This document shows positions 8,841 to 19,579 of a stretch of 64,000 nucleotides of DNA, in pieces. The position numbers were made by a program, and so were the translations under genes. The notes beneath the pieces are model-generated. The model was given only the letters and a program-made list of their open reading frames with translations, ran no database searches and was not told where the DNA came from. The first letter of the stretch is position 1, and every line of letters begins with the position of its first letter. The stretch is from a bacterium (GTDB lineage: Bacteria > Moduliflexota > Moduliflexia > Moduliflexales > JAUQPW01), in the NCBI GenBank assembly GCA_030550175.1, contig JAUQPW010000013.1, positions 1-64,000 of the forward strand. Reading direction: 5' to 3'.

Positions 8841-10019
8841 ATGAAAATTTTATATCACCATCGTACCCAGGCAGAGGATGCCCAAGGTATCCATATTGCG
8901 GAGATTATAAAAGCTTTTCGAAATCTGGGCCACGAGGTCGAAGAGGTTTCTCTCATCAAAACAAAAAGTAAAGAGGTTCAGGCTCCCAATTTTAAATCGT
9001 TGACTTCGAGAAGAAGTAATGTTTGGAGTTTTTTAACCCGATTTTCTCCCAAGACCCTGTATGAAGCCATAGAGATCGCTTACAATTTCATCGGCTATCA
9101 AAAACTCTCCCAGGCGATCCAGAAGTTCCAACCCGATTTCATTTACGAAAGATATGCCCTCTATACCTTTGCTGGAGTTCTGGCTGCTAAACGATATGGG
9201 ATTCCTATCATCTTAGAAGTGAATGCCCCCCTGGCCTACGAGCAAAAGGTATATGGAAAGTTGGTTTTCCCTAAGCTTGCAGAGTCCCTGGAGCGCTGGA
9301 TCACTTCCCATACGACAAAAACCGTGGTGGTTTCAACACCCCTCAAGAAGCATTTAATCGGTTTAGGGGTTCCAGCCCCTCATCTAGAGGTGATCCCCAA
9401 TGGAATAGATCCGGAGCAGATTCATCCCGGCGTTTCGGGTGAAGGGGTACGTAAAAAATATCATCTGGAAAGTAAGGTAGTCCTTGGCTTTATAGGCTGG
9501 TTTAGAAAATGGCATGGGCTTGAAATGTTACTAGAGGTCATGGCAGAAGATTCTTTTAAACAAACCCCTGTCCATCTTCTTCTCATCGGGGAGGGTCCGG
9601 CCTATGACTCTCTTCAAAAATATGTTAAGATGCATGCTCTGTCCGATCGGGTTACCTTCACAGGACCGATTCCTCATCAACAGGTTGCTACCTATATGGC
9701 TGCTTTGGATATTGCTCTACAACCCAGTGCGACCCCTTATGCCTCTCCCATGAAATTATTTGAATATATGGGCATGGGAAAAGCTATTGTAGCCCCTAAG
9801 CAAGAAAATATCGAAGAAATTCTGATTCACAATGAAAGCGGGATACTCTTTGAACCTTCTAATAAAAAAGCTCTGGAAGAGGCTATCCTGAAATGCGTAC
9901 AGGATGCCTCCTTCCGAAGACGAATCGGCCGTAGGGCTCGGGAGCAAATCTTTGAGAGAAAATATCTCTGGAAAGAGAATGCAAAAAAAGTCATCCAGCT
10001 TGTTCAAAAAGCCTTATGA
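8841..10019 (+). CDS. glycosyltransferase family 4
   Basis: VIPNGIDP, EYMGMGKAIVAP, GT-B fold motifs. Confidence 0.88.
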   Translation: MKILYHHRTQAEDAQGIHIAEIIKAFRNLGHEVEEVSLIKTKSKEVQAPNFKSLTSRRSNVWSFLTRFSPKTLYEAIEIAYNFIGYQKLSQAIQKFQPDFIYERYALYTFAGVLAAKRYGIPIILEVNAPLAYEQKVYGKLVFPKLAESLERWITSHTTKTVVVSTPLKKHLIGLGVPAPHLEVIPNGIDPEQIHPGVSGEGVRKKYHLESKVVLGFIGWFRKWHGLEMLLEVMAEDSFKQTPVHLLLIGEGPAYDSLQKYVKMHALSDRVTFTGPIPHQQVATYMAALDIALQPSATPYASPMKLFEYMGMGKAIVAPKQENIEEILIHNESGILFEPSNKKALEEAILKCVQDASFRRRIGRRAREQIFERKYLWKENAKKVIQLVQKAL

Positions 10020-11041
10020 ATATAGAGTTCTATACAGAATCCAAAAAAGTCCTGTGGGACGAATATGTACAAAGGTCGGATAAGACCACATTTTTTCACC
10101 TGACGGGATGGAAACGGGCTATGGAAAGGGCTTTTGGCTATCGGTCTTTTTATCTCCTGGCAGAGGATAACGGTCAAATAAAGGGAATTCTGCCTTTGTT
10201 CTTAACCAGGAACCTTTCCTTTCATAAGGCCCTTATATCCCTTCCCCATGCCGCTTATGGAGGCATTTGTGCCGATGATAAGGATACAGAAAATTTACTT
10301 CTGGAAGAAGCCAAAAAATTGACCCAACGGGAAGGAGCCGATTACCTGGAATTGAGAAATATTGAACTGAAGCACGCCGATCTTCCAATTAAAGATCTCT
10401 ATGTCACTTTCCAACAAGAATTGCATCCGGATCCTGAAAAAAACATGGAGAGTATCTACAGAAAAACCCGAACGATGATTCGTCAGGGTATTAAAAATAA
10501 TCTGCAATCGGAAATCGGAAGAGACCACCTGGAAGAGTTTTATCATATTTTTGCCTCCAGTTATCATAACCTGGGATCTCCGGTTTATCCCCTCCGCCTG
10601 TTTAAAATTCTCCTGGAAGAATTTCCCGAGACCTGTAAGATTCTGGTGGTTAAACATGAGGGTAAAGTCCTCTCCGGGGTGATGACCTTCTTTTTTAAGA
10701 ACCAGGTCCTCCCCTATTACGGTGGAGCTCTCAAGGAGGCTTATGACCTTAAGGTCAACAATTTCATGTATTGGGAACTCATGAAATACGGAAGTGAACA
10801 CGGCTATAAGATCTTTGACTTTGGGCGGAGTAAGAAAGGATCCGGGTCTTTTGATTTTAAAAAACATTGGGGAATGGTCCCCCAACCGCTTCATTATCAA
10901 TATTACTTGAATCGCTCTAATCAGATTCCCGATATTAATCCCTTGAATCCTAAATATCAAAGGAAAATCGACCTTTGGAAAAAACTTCCTTTATCCGTAA
11001 CCAAAGCTTTAGGTCCGTTGATCGTGAAGTATATACCCTAA
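10016..11041 (+). CDS. FemAB-like (XrtA-associated) GNAT-fold aminoacyltransferase homologue
   Basis: FemAB-type sequence (FHLTGWKRAMERAFGY, DFGRSKKGSGSFDFKKHWG); 4-bp overlap with upstream GT. Confidence 0.85.
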   Translation: MNIEFYTESKKVLWDEYVQRSDKTTFFHLTGWKRAMERAFGYRSFYLLAEDNGQIKGILPLFLTRNLSFHKALISLPHAAYGGICADDKDTENLLLEEAKKLTQREGADYLELRNIELKHADLPIKDLYVTFQQELHPDPEKNMESIYRKTRTMIRQGIKNNLQSEIGRDHLEEFYHIFASSYHNLGSPVYPLRLFKILLEEFPETCKILVVKHEGKVLSGVMTFFFKNQVLPYYGGALKEAYDLKVNNFMYWELMKYGSEHGYKIFDFGRSKKGSGSFDFKKHWGMVPQPLHYQYYLNRSNQIPDINPLNPKYQRKIDLWKKLPLSVTKALGPLIVKYIP

Positions 11042-11075
11042 TTGTTAGATAGTCTTTATAAAAGGTAAAGAACCC

Positions 11076-12329
11076 ATGAAGATTTTGTTTATTGCCCATC
11101 GGATACCTTATCCCCCTAATAAGGGGGACAAGATCCGGTCCTTCAACGAAATCAAGTATTTATCCGAAAGGCATTCCATCTCCTTGATGTGTCTGGCAGA
11201 TGAAGCCAGCGATCTTACCTATAAGGATGAGCTAAAAAAATATTGTGAAAAAGTAGAGGTTGTGTTTTTGAATAAGCGCTATGCCAGGCTTAAAAGTCTG
11301 ATTTCCTTGCCTTTGGGAAAACCTTTATCTTTACCGTATTTCTTCTCTAAAACGTTGCAGCAGAAGATTGGTCGAGAACTGAAGGATAATTCTTATGATC
11401 TGATCTTTGTGTTTTCTTCTGCCATGGCTCAATATGTCCTGCCTGTCTGCCATATTCCGAAAATAATGGACTTTGTCGATGTAGATTCTGAAAAATGGCT
11501 ACAATATGCCCGGTATACTCCCTTTCCCTTCTCGGCCATTTATAAATTTGAGGGAAAGCGCTTGCGAGATTATGAAAAGTTCATTGCCCGACAATTCCAG
11601 CAGAGTATTTTCGTATCGGAAAGTGAAGCCAATTTGTTCAAGAGTTTTTTCGGCCCGGTAGGCGCCACCTCTACTTTATCGGGTTCTATCCCTGCCATCT
11701 CTGCTATTTCCAACGGCTTAGATTATCATTATTTCAAACCCATGCCGGAAAATCGTGAAGCAGCTTCCCTAGTGTTTACAGGAGCCATGGATTATCTGGC
11801 TAATGTCGATGGCGTCCTTTATTTTCGGAATGAAATCTTGCCCAGGATAAAAAAGGAAATTCCCCAAGTCCGATTTTATATCGTAGGCATGAATCCTGTC
11901 CAAAAGATACGAAGACTCCAAAAAGAAGATCAAAACATCGTGGTGACGGGATTTGTGAAGGATACGCGACAATATCTCTCCAAAGCAACGGTGTTTGTAG
12001 CCCCCCTACGAATCGCCAGAGGTATTCAAAATAAGGTTCTGGAAGCCATGGCTATGGGTATTCCTGTAGTGGCCACCCCGGTAGCCTTCGATGGAATAAA
12101 GGCGGTTCCAGGTGAGGCCCTTTTTGTGGAAGATGACCCTCAAGAATTTGCCGGTAAGGTTATCCGACTCATAAAAGATCCTCTTTTACGGGGAAAGATA
12201 TCCCTTCGAGCAAGGGAGACTATTGAAACTCAATATGATTGGACTCAAAGCATGAATCATTTGGAAGAGATATTAAAAGGACTGATCAATGCGGAGAGAA
12301 AAATGACTAAAAGCCATGTCCACCTATGA
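11076..12329 (+). CDS. sugar transferase, PEP-CTERM/EpsH1-associated type (GT4)
   Basis: MKILFIAHRIPYPPNKGDKIRSFNEIKYLS N-terminus typical of this family; GT4 C-terminal motifs. Confidence 0.88.
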   Translation: MKILFIAHRIPYPPNKGDKIRSFNEIKYLSERHSISLMCLADEASDLTYKDELKKYCEKVEVVFLNKRYARLKSLISLPLGKPLSLPYFFSKTLQQKIGRELKDNSYDLIFVFSSAMAQYVLPVCHIPKIMDFVDVDSEKWLQYARYTPFPFSAIYKFEGKRLRDYEKFIARQFQQSIFVSESEANLFKSFFGPVGATSTLSGSIPAISAISNGLDYHYFKPMPENREAASLVFTGAMDYLANVDGVLYFRNEILPRIKKEIPQVRFYIVGMNPVQKIRRLQKEDQNIVVTGFVKDTRQYLSKATVFVAPLRIARGIQNKVLEAMAMGIPVVATPVAFDGIKAVPGEALFVEDDPQEFAGKVIRLIKDPLLRGKISLRARETIETQYDWTQSMNHLEEILKGLINAERKMTKSHVHL

Positions 12330-12421
12330 ATAATGAAAGCCTTGAAAAAATCACATTTCATCAGTTGGATAGATAACCCCCAGGACAGAATAGATAAAAT
12401 CACTTAATGAGGAGATTTAAA

Positions 12422-13123
12422 ATGGGTAGGATCTGGAATAAAATAATTCATTTCATCAAAGAACCTCACTTTCCGTTCTTTTTATTGTCGTTCATTAGAA
12501 AGATTTCACCAACCCTGGCACGTTTTTTGTTATACGGTCGATATAACCCCAATACCGAAGCTTATTGGAACAAAAGATATGAATCCGGGGGATATGAAGA
12601 AGAAAAATATGGGCCTTTACGTCAAGAGATCATAAAATTAATCCCTATAAAATCCAGGGTGCTGGATACAGGGTGTGGGACCGGCACCTTCATGGAAATG
12701 CTCAGGGATCAAAAACTTTGTAACTGTATAGGAATTGATATATCTGAGGTTTCTATACAAATGATCAAAAAAAAAGGATTTCAAGGTTTCAAGTGTGAGC
12801 TTCCAAATCTTCCATCGGATCTTGAAGAAAATAGCTTTGATGTCTGTACCATTATAGAAACACTGGAACATCTCTCCAATCCCCAGGAAACGCTTAAAAG
12901 CCTTTATAGAATTCTAAAAGAAGGTGGCTATCTTGTTATCGCAGTTCCAAATGATTCTATGAAACCAGAAGAGTTCGATGAGCATGTGGCTTCGTTTAAT
13001 GCCCGAAGCTTACAGGACCTGGTCAGCAATTATTTTAAGGTGGATACACTCCTTTCAGTTGAATCCTTTGGACATAACTATCTGGTCCTGAGGGCTACAA
13101 AGGCATCTTTATCTTCGACTTAA
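12422..13123 (+). CDS. class I SAM-dependent methyltransferase
   Basis: VLDTGCGTGTFMEML motif I, IIETLEHLSNP; start moved from 12407 to 12422 (gaggagatttaaaATG). Confidence 0.85.
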   Translation: MGRIWNKIIHFIKEPHFPFFLLSFIRKISPTLARFLLYGRYNPNTEAYWNKRYESGGYEEEKYGPLRQEIIKLIPIKSRVLDTGCGTGTFMEMLRDQKLCNCIGIDISEVSIQMIKKKGFQGFKCELPNLPSDLEENSFDVCTIIETLEHLSNPQETLKSLYRILKEGGYLVIAVPNDSMKPEEFDEHVASFNARSLQDLVSNYFKVDTLLSVESFGHNYLVLRATKASLSST

Positions 13124-13175
13124 AAAGAAAACTTAATACCCGATCATCCTTATTTAACTTAAAAAATAAGTTTCC

Positions 13176-14645
13176 ATGAGTTTAAAAACTAAGACCATAA
13201 ACGCCTTTCTGTGGGTATCTTCAGCCAAAATTGTTAATCAACTGGTTTCATGGCTGGTTACGGTTCTTCTTGCCCGTCTTTTGCTACCCAGTGATTTTGG
13301 ATTGATTGGGATGGCCTGGATCTTCATAGGATTTTTAGACTTAATGAACGAATTGGGCGTTGGCGCGGCTATTATTCAGAAGAAAAATCTGGGTGAAGAT
13401 GATTTGAACAGTACTTTTTGGATTTCTGTTCTTTCAGGTCTCTTCTTTTACTTAACGGCCTTTCTTTTGGCACCTGGGGTTGCCATCTTTTTTAATAATG
13501 ATAAATTAACTTCCGTTTTACGGGTATTGTCCCTGGTCTTTATTATCGGCGCTCTTAAAACTATTCCTTTCAACTTGCTTACCAAAGAGTTAGCCTTTGC
13601 TAAAAGATCCATCGCAGAATTCTTATCCGTGCTGATAGGAGGGATTTTCTCGAGTACCTTAGCTCTCTTAGGAGGGGGCGTATGGAGTATTGTATACGGA
13701 ACTCTTTTACAAAATCTGATTCTAAGTGCTTTAGCCTTTTATTTCGCTCCTTGGAAGCCAAAACCTGTCTTTCTTTGGGAGAAAGTTAAACAATTATTAA
13801 GCTTTGGGGTCTCCATCGCAGGCTCTCGCGTGCTCTGGTATTTTTATACCAGTTCGGATTCTCTGATCATCGGCAAGTTTTTAGGGGATAAGCTTCTAGG
13901 GTTCTATGCTATGGCGTTTCAATTGTCCACCATGCCGGTTCAGAAGATAACCGCCATCGTTAATCAGGTCACCTTCTCAGTTTTTTCTAAACTTCAAGAT
14001 GATAAGGAAAATTTGAGACTTTATTTCTTAAAAATCACCCGGTTTATTTCCTTGATAACCTTTCCCTGCTCTGTGGGCCTGTTTTTGGTATCGGAAAGTT
14101 TAATCAAAGTAATTTTAACGGAAAAATGGTTACCTATCCTGACCCCCTTTAGGATCTTATGCCTTATGGGATTACTAAAATCTGTAGATGCCATCATTCC
14201 GTCTCTTCTGATGGCGAAGGGTAAACCTCAGATTTTATTTAAATACACCTTCCTTTGTTTCATTTTCTTACCCCTTTCATTTTTAATCGGAGCCAGATAC
14301 AGTATCACGGGAGTTGCTTTTGTATGGATTAGTGTGTATCCTCTGCTATCCATTTATTTATTCAAACAGGGATTGAGTGAGCTGGATCTCTCTCTGGCCC
14401 ATTATATGCAAAGTTTATTTCCGGCCATCTTTACTTCTGCAGGGATGGCCGTGGTGGTTTTAATTTTCCAGTTGAGTGATAAAACCTTCTACAGTAAAAG
14501 TGTCTATTTTACCCTCATAGGAAGTTGTATACTGGGGGCCACAAGTTATTTGACTTTTCTTCTCTGGTTTCATAAGTCTATTATAGAGGAAGTTCGCGAT
14601 ATTTATGATTCCCTGAGATGGGCCGATTCACAACCTAAACTCTAA
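13176..14645 (+). CDS. Wzx/WzxC-like polysaccharide flippase (MOP superfamily)
   Basis: multi-TM protein with typical MOP N-terminus (LKTKTINAFLWVSSAKIVNQLVSWLVTVLLARLLLPSDFGL). Confidence 0.9.
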   Translation: MSLKTKTINAFLWVSSAKIVNQLVSWLVTVLLARLLLPSDFGLIGMAWIFIGFLDLMNELGVGAAIIQKKNLGEDDLNSTFWISVLSGLFFYLTAFLLAPGVAIFFNNDKLTSVLRVLSLVFIIGALKTIPFNLLTKELAFAKRSIAEFLSVLIGGIFSSTLALLGGGVWSIVYGTLLQNLILSALAFYFAPWKPKPVFLWEKVKQLLSFGVSIAGSRVLWYFYTSSDSLIIGKFLGDKLLGFYAMAFQLSTMPVQKITAIVNQVTFSVFSKLQDDKENLRLYFLKITRFISLITFPCSVGLFLVSESLIKVILTEKWLPILTPFRILCLMGLLKSVDAIIPSLLMAKGKPQILFKYTFLCFIFLPLSFLIGARYSITGVAFVWISVYPLLSIYLFKQGLSELDLSLAHYMQSLFPAIFTSAGMAVVVLIFQLSDKTFYSKSVYFTLIGSCILGATSYLTFLLWFHKSIIEEVRDIYDSLRWADSQPKL

Positions 14646-14661
14646 AGAAGGAGGGATAATC

Positions 14662-15420
14662 ATGAGTAAAACTTTCCTTACAAAGATCTCTATCATCTCC
14701 CTGGTGGAGATACTTGTTATTGTCCTCTTCGGTTTCCCATTGGTTCAGGCACAAGGGATAAGGAATGAACGTAATGCTGCCGGAACTTTGATAAATCAGG
14801 ATTATTACACGGCAGATCAATATCCCGAAACCAGATTTCTACGTACTATTGTCGAAGCTTATCATTTCAGTGCGGAACATTTAGATAAGATTCGTGCCGG
14901 CAGATATCAGGATGGACTTTATGACCTTGAATATACCTTAGAGAAATTTCCCAATCATCCGGGTGCCTTACAGGTTATAGGATCGGTTGCCAGATTATTG
15001 AATATTCCCCAGTTGGGTATTGCCCATTATAAAAAGGCCCTCGCTCTGTATCCTCAGTATGCTTTTACCCATGCTCAGTATGGATCGTACTTGGTAGACA
15101 TTGGCAAAGTTGAGGAGGGGATAACAGAATTGAAACAGGCCATAAAAATGGATCCAAAGCTGGCACCGGCCTATGCGTGGTTATCCAAAGCTTACTATAA
15201 AAATGGTAATATGGAACTGGGCCGTCAGGCGGAGCAACAGGCTAAAGAACTGGGTTATAGAGCCGATATGCCGGTGAAAACTCAATCCATGAAGATCCAG
15301 TCGGAGGAAATTCAATCTCTGAAAATTCAGCCGGAGGGAACTTCATCCGAGAAAACCAAACCAGGAGAAGGTAAAAAGAGTAAACCGGATCAAAAGAAAA
15401 AGTCCGAACAACAGAATTGA
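14662..15420 (+). CDS. TPR-repeat protein with signal peptide
   Basis: N-terminal hydrophobic signal, TPR motifs, charged Lys/Gln-rich tail. Confidence 0.75.
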   Translation: MSKTFLTKISIISLVEILVIVLFGFPLVQAQGIRNERNAAGTLINQDYYTADQYPETRFLRTIVEAYHFSAEHLDKIRAGRYQDGLYDLEYTLEKFPNHPGALQVIGSVARLLNIPQLGIAHYKKALALYPQYAFTHAQYGSYLVDIGKVEEGITELKQAIKMDPKLAPAYAWLSKAYYKNGNMELGRQAEQQAKELGYRADMPVKTQSMKIQSEEIQSLKIQPEGTSSEKTKPGEGKKSKPDQKKKSEQQN

Positions 15421-15439
15421 TCTAATTGAAAGGGCTGCC

Positions 15440-17326
15440 ATGAGTGGAATCTGTGGAATTGTTTTTAAGGATAAAAATAACCGTTTGAGCCAAGGGGATG
15501 TATTATCCATGGTTCAGGCGTTAAAAGTTTCGGAACAGGGGGATAGCTTTACAGCAGCTTTAGAATCCGTAGGGATAGGAGCTCAAGGGTTTCCAGGACG
15601 TCTGACGGGGATAGCGGAAAGGGACTTACAGGGTTACCCCCTTGTAATGGCTTTTCATGGAAATCTTTACAATCTAAAAGATTGGGTTCCTGCAAAGAGC
15701 CAGGGTACTGAAGTTATTTCAGAATTACTGATGTTATATACAAAGAAAGGAATGGCCTTTTTACAAGGGCTTCGTGGGGAATTTTCGTTAGCTATCTGGG
15801 ATGGCCGCGAAGAGACTTTGTACCTGGCTACCGATCGCTTTCGGGTTCATCCATTACTTTATTACCAGGATTCAGACAAGCTGGTCTTTGCCTCTCGAAT
15901 GAAAGGGATTTTAGCCTGTCCTTTTCCTATAAAACGGACCGTACATCCCGAAGCCATTGTAGAGGTAGCCGGTTCTTCCATCATTCCGACTCCGAAGACG
16001 ATTTTCCGAGAGGTAAAAAAACTTCCCCCAGGCTACTTCTTGACCTATCGAAGAGGAGAAGTCCACTTAGAACCTTATTGGGAGATTCGCTTTCGCCTCC
16101 CTTCCACGGCTATCGAATCAGCGCTGGCCAAAGAACTCAAAACCCTTTTTACCGAGGCCGTCTCTGTTCGTTTGGAGGTAGACGGAATCTCCAGTCAGAT
16201 TGGAACCTTTTTGAGTGGAGGGATAGATAGTAGTACGGTAACAGGGGTCTTAACCCAACTCATCCAGCACCCGGTTAAGAGTTTTTCCATCGGATTTGAA
16301 GAACAACGGTTTAATGAAATCAATTATGCCCGAATTGCAGCCAGGGCCTTTGGAGCCAAACATTATGAGTATTTTGTATCCCCTCAGGATGCTTACAATG
16401 CAATTCCCATTCTGCTGGAAGGATTTGATGAACCCTATGGCAATGCTTCCGCCATCCCAACCTACTTCTGTGCTAAAATGGCGCGGGAACAGGGGGTTAA
16501 TATCCTGTATGCAGGAGATGGAGGAGATGAGCTCTTTGCTGGAAATGAGCGCTATGCCACCCAACGCCTCTTCGAGTACTATTCCATGATTCCCGGATGG
16601 TTCCGGGAATCCCTGGTGAAACCGCTGGTTTTCACTTTGGCCGATAGATGGAAGTGGGATCTTTTCATAAAAGGAAAGAAGTATATCCAACGGGCCAGTA
16701 TCCCTTACCCGGCCCGCCTTTCCTCCTATGGATTTTTCCAGGTTATCCCGCTGACAGAACTGCTGGAAGATAGCCTGCTGGAGGCTGTTGGAAGGGATTA
16801 TGATCTTTCGGCAACCGTTAACTCCTGTTATTTTCAGGCACCTGCACAAAGTGAGCTGGATCGCCAGCTCTATATCGATTTGAAATTGGCCATCTCCGAT
16901 AACGACCTCTTTAAGGTCATGCGAATGACGGAAGCCGTTGGAGTAACCGTACGTTTTCCCTTCCTGGATCATATTCTGGCCGAATTTGCCATGAGGATCC
17001 CGGCCTCCGTCAAAATGCGGGGAAGACAGCTTCGGTCTTTCTTTAAGAAAGCTTACTCCGATTTGCTTCCTCCAGAAACCCGAGCCAAGAAGAAACATGG
17101 CTTTGGACTTCCTATTCCTGTTTGGCTTCGAACCGATAAGAGGCTTAATGAGATGATGCAGGATCTGGTCCTGAGTCCCCAAAGCATCCAGCGGGGTTAT
17201 TTCAAGAAAAGAACTTTGGAAAAGATCGTTGAACTCCATAAAACCGATGAAACCTCTTTTTATGGAACGGCTCTCTGGAATTTGATGGTTCTGGAGTTAT
17301 GGCATCGAAAAAACATAGGGTCATGA
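15440..17326 (+). CDS. asparagine-synthase-like protein with degenerate glutaminase domain (Cys2->Ser)
   Basis: MSGICGIV instead of MCGICGI; intact PP-loop FLSGGIDSSTVTGVL and C-terminal synthetase domain. Confidence 0.88.
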   Translation: MSGICGIVFKDKNNRLSQGDVLSMVQALKVSEQGDSFTAALESVGIGAQGFPGRLTGIAERDLQGYPLVMAFHGNLYNLKDWVPAKSQGTEVISELLMLYTKKGMAFLQGLRGEFSLAIWDGREETLYLATDRFRVHPLLYYQDSDKLVFASRMKGILACPFPIKRTVHPEAIVEVAGSSIIPTPKTIFREVKKLPPGYFLTYRRGEVHLEPYWEIRFRLPSTAIESALAKELKTLFTEAVSVRLEVDGISSQIGTFLSGGIDSSTVTGVLTQLIQHPVKSFSIGFEEQRFNEINYARIAARAFGAKHYEYFVSPQDAYNAIPILLEGFDEPYGNASAIPTYFCAKMAREQGVNILYAGDGGDELFAGNERYATQRLFEYYSMIPGWFRESLVKPLVFTLADRWKWDLFIKGKKYIQRASIPYPARLSSYGFFQVIPLTELLEDSLLEAVGRDYDLSATVNSCYFQAPAQSELDRQLYIDLKLAISDNDLFKVMRMTEAVGVTVRFPFLDHILAEFAMRIPASVKMRGRQLRSFFKKAYSDLLPPETRAKKKHGFGLPIPVWLRTDKRLNEMMQDLVLSPQSIQRGYFKKRTLEKIVELHKTDETSFYGTALWNLMVLELWHRKNIGS

Positions 17327-17393
17327 AGCCAGAACCCTTGAACCCTTGTAATTTTAACTATTTGGGAAGGTATCTCAAGAATACCTTTTATTT

Positions 17394-18500
17394 GTGAGAT
17401 CGTTTCTGGCACATAACCCGATTCCTGACATGCAGAAATTTCTATCCAGGTGTAAAAAACAGGTGTGGAAGTTAGTGGCCTCTCTCTGCTTCTATTCTCC
17501 CATACTAAGATGGATGAATCGTTTCAGTAACTACTTTCAATTTAGGAAAGAGAGTCGATTTGCCTTTCCTTTTATTAAAAAACGGCAGTTCAGAAACTTT
17601 CAGATCCTGGTCTATCATAGAGTAAATAACGAATATGATCCCTTTTTTCCGGCCGTTCCCACAGAGGTTTTTGAAAGGCAAATGGAGTATTTAGCCACGC
17701 ATTTTCATGTATGCTCCTTAGAGAATGTAATTGAAATGGCTAAGAAGAAAGATATTCCCGATAATACCGTAGTTATCACCTTTGACGATGGCTATAAGGA
17801 TAACTACTGGAATGCCTTTCCGATTCTTAAGAAACTCTCACTGCCGGCCACCATCTTTTTAGCCACCGATTGTATTGGCTCTGGAAAAGTTTTATGGCAT
17901 GATGTGGTCTTCTCTGCCTTTCGAGAAACCCAAGAGCCTTTTCTGGTAGGATATGGAATTAATTTGAAAGATTATCCCTTGAGAACCATCGAGGAAAAGC
18001 GTTTTGCCCATGGACAAGTCTTGAATTTTTTACGTGCTCTGGAGGATCATGAACGACCCTTCTGGATTCAACGTCTGGTTGAAAAACTTAAGGTTATCGG
18101 TAAAAAAGATGCGGCTGATCTTATGCTGAACTGGGAAGAGGTAAGAATCATGCAGCAACAGGGGATATCTTTTGGATCCCATACGGTCACCCATCCTATT
18201 TTATCCAGATTGCCGGCTGATAAGGTCAGAGAAGAAGTTTTAAAATCAAAAAAAACCATCGAAGAGCAGTTGGGGGTACCTGTAAGAACCTTTGCTTATC
18301 CCAGTGGAAGAAAACAGGACTTTACAGAAATTACCAAAAATATCTTAAAAGAAGCCGGCTATGATTGTGCCGTTACCATGGTATTCGGTACCAACGAGTA
18401 TGATCAGGATTTGTTCGAATTACGAAGAGGGATGCCCTGGGAGAACCACCTTCCCACATTTGCCGTGAAGTTGAGTTGGTATAAGCTTTACCCAAATTAG
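17394..18500 (+). CDS. polysaccharide deacetylase (NodB-like)
   Basis: TFDDGYKDNYWNAFPIL, SFGSHTVTHPILSRL; GTG start, ATG at 17430 is an alternative. Confidence 0.88.
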   Translation: MRSFLAHNPIPDMQKFLSRCKKQVWKLVASLCFYSPILRWMNRFSNYFQFRKESRFAFPFIKKRQFRNFQILVYHRVNNEYDPFFPAVPTEVFERQMEYLATHFHVCSLENVIEMAKKKDIPDNTVVITFDDGYKDNYWNAFPILKKLSLPATIFLATDCIGSGKVLWHDVVFSAFRETQEPFLVGYGINLKDYPLRTIEEKRFAHGQVLNFLRALEDHERPFWIQRLVEKLKVIGKKDAADLMLNWEEVRIMQQQGISFGSHTVTHPILSRLPADKVREEVLKSKKTIEEQLGVPVRTFAYPSGRKQDFTEITKNILKEAGYDCAVTMVFGTNEYDQDLFELRRGMPWENHLPTFAVKLSWYKLYPN

Positions 18501-18522
18501 ATTAAGAAAAAGAGAAACATTT

Positions 18523-19563
18523 ATGGCCGTTCATATTCGAGAAGCCGATCTTCATTCAGATCGTCGGTTAATCATAGATTTCCTCTACCAACATTTGACC
18601 AGGCAGTCGAACGGTCATCGTTTTGACTGGCTTTATCTAAATAATCCCTTTGGACGGGCTCGGGTATGGATAGCGACCGATATACAGACCTGGTCGGCTG
18701 TGGGGATGGTAAGTGCTTTTCCCCGTCGTGTCTATGTAAAGGGACGTGAGGAATTGGGCTGGGTGTTGGGAGATTTTTGTATCCACGAGAAATATCGCAG
18801 CCTAGGTCCTGCTCTACAGTTGCAACGGGCCTGTTTTGCAGCAGCCGATTCGGCAAGGATTGCCTTCTGCTATGATTTCCCCAATCTAAGCATGATGGCA
18901 ATTTACCAACGACTCCAGATCCGTCCGTTCGGTCAAATAGTTCGTCTAGCCAGGCCCCTACGGGTTAATCGGAAAGTCAGGGAGATTGTAAAAATTCCCA
19001 TACTGGCTCAAGGGTTAAGCAGAGCGGGCAATCTTTTACTACGGCTCTATGATCCCTATCCCAGGGTCAATCAGGCTTTAACCATTTCGTTCCTGGATGG
19101 CAAGTTTGGTGAGGAATTCTCTTTGCTCGCTCAAGAGGTAGGGAGAAAGTACGAAGTGTGCCTTCAGCGTTCGGCAGAGTATCTTAACTGGCGATACCTG
19201 GCTAATCCCCTTAACCATTATGAAGTGTTAACAGCTCGTCAGGGAAATGCTCTGTTGGCCTATGTCATTTTTACCCATACCGGTGAGGATGCTGCCCTGG
19301 TAGATCTGTTTGGGATTCAGGACCCTGAAGTTATAAAGAGTTTAATTAATTACTTAAGAGTTCTCTTGAGAAAACGAGGTGTAATAACTGTAAATATATC
19401 GGTATTAGCGTCGCATCCGTGGATTGCTCTACTACAAGATTCAGGCTTTAAAGCCCGGGAAGCAAGTCCGGTCATAGTATATACCTCTTCTCCATCTATT
19501 ATAGAACCCATGGCGTTCGATCCTGGAAATTGGTTTTTAATCCAGGGGGATCGTGACAGTTAA
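18523..19563 (+). CDS. GNAT-fold acyltransferase-like protein, paralogue of 19852-20898
   Basis: shares HRFDWLYLNNPFGRA...GDFCIHEKYRSLGPALQLQRA pattern with the downstream paralogue. Confidence 0.7.
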   Translation: MAVHIREADLHSDRRLIIDFLYQHLTRQSNGHRFDWLYLNNPFGRARVWIATDIQTWSAVGMVSAFPRRVYVKGREELGWVLGDFCIHEKYRSLGPALQLQRACFAAADSARIAFCYDFPNLSMMAIYQRLQIRPFGQIVRLARPLRVNRKVREIVKIPILAQGLSRAGNLLLRLYDPYPRVNQALTISFLDGKFGEEFSLLAQEVGRKYEVCLQRSAEYLNWRYLANPLNHYEVLTARQGNALLAYVIFTHTGEDAALVDLFGIQDPEVIKSLINYLRVLLRKRGVITVNISVLASHPWIALLQDSGFKAREASPVIVYTSSPSIIEPMAFDPGNWFLIQGDRDS

Positions 19564-19579
19564 TCTTTAAGGAGAGATT

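Noticed and set aside
10295-10960. 221-aa antisense ORF
   Set aside because: Opposite the FemAB gene, no domain signature
16250-17239. 329-aa antisense ORF
   Set aside because: Lies entirely opposite the asparagine-synthase-like gene; no recognisable domain or RBS; product of codon bias
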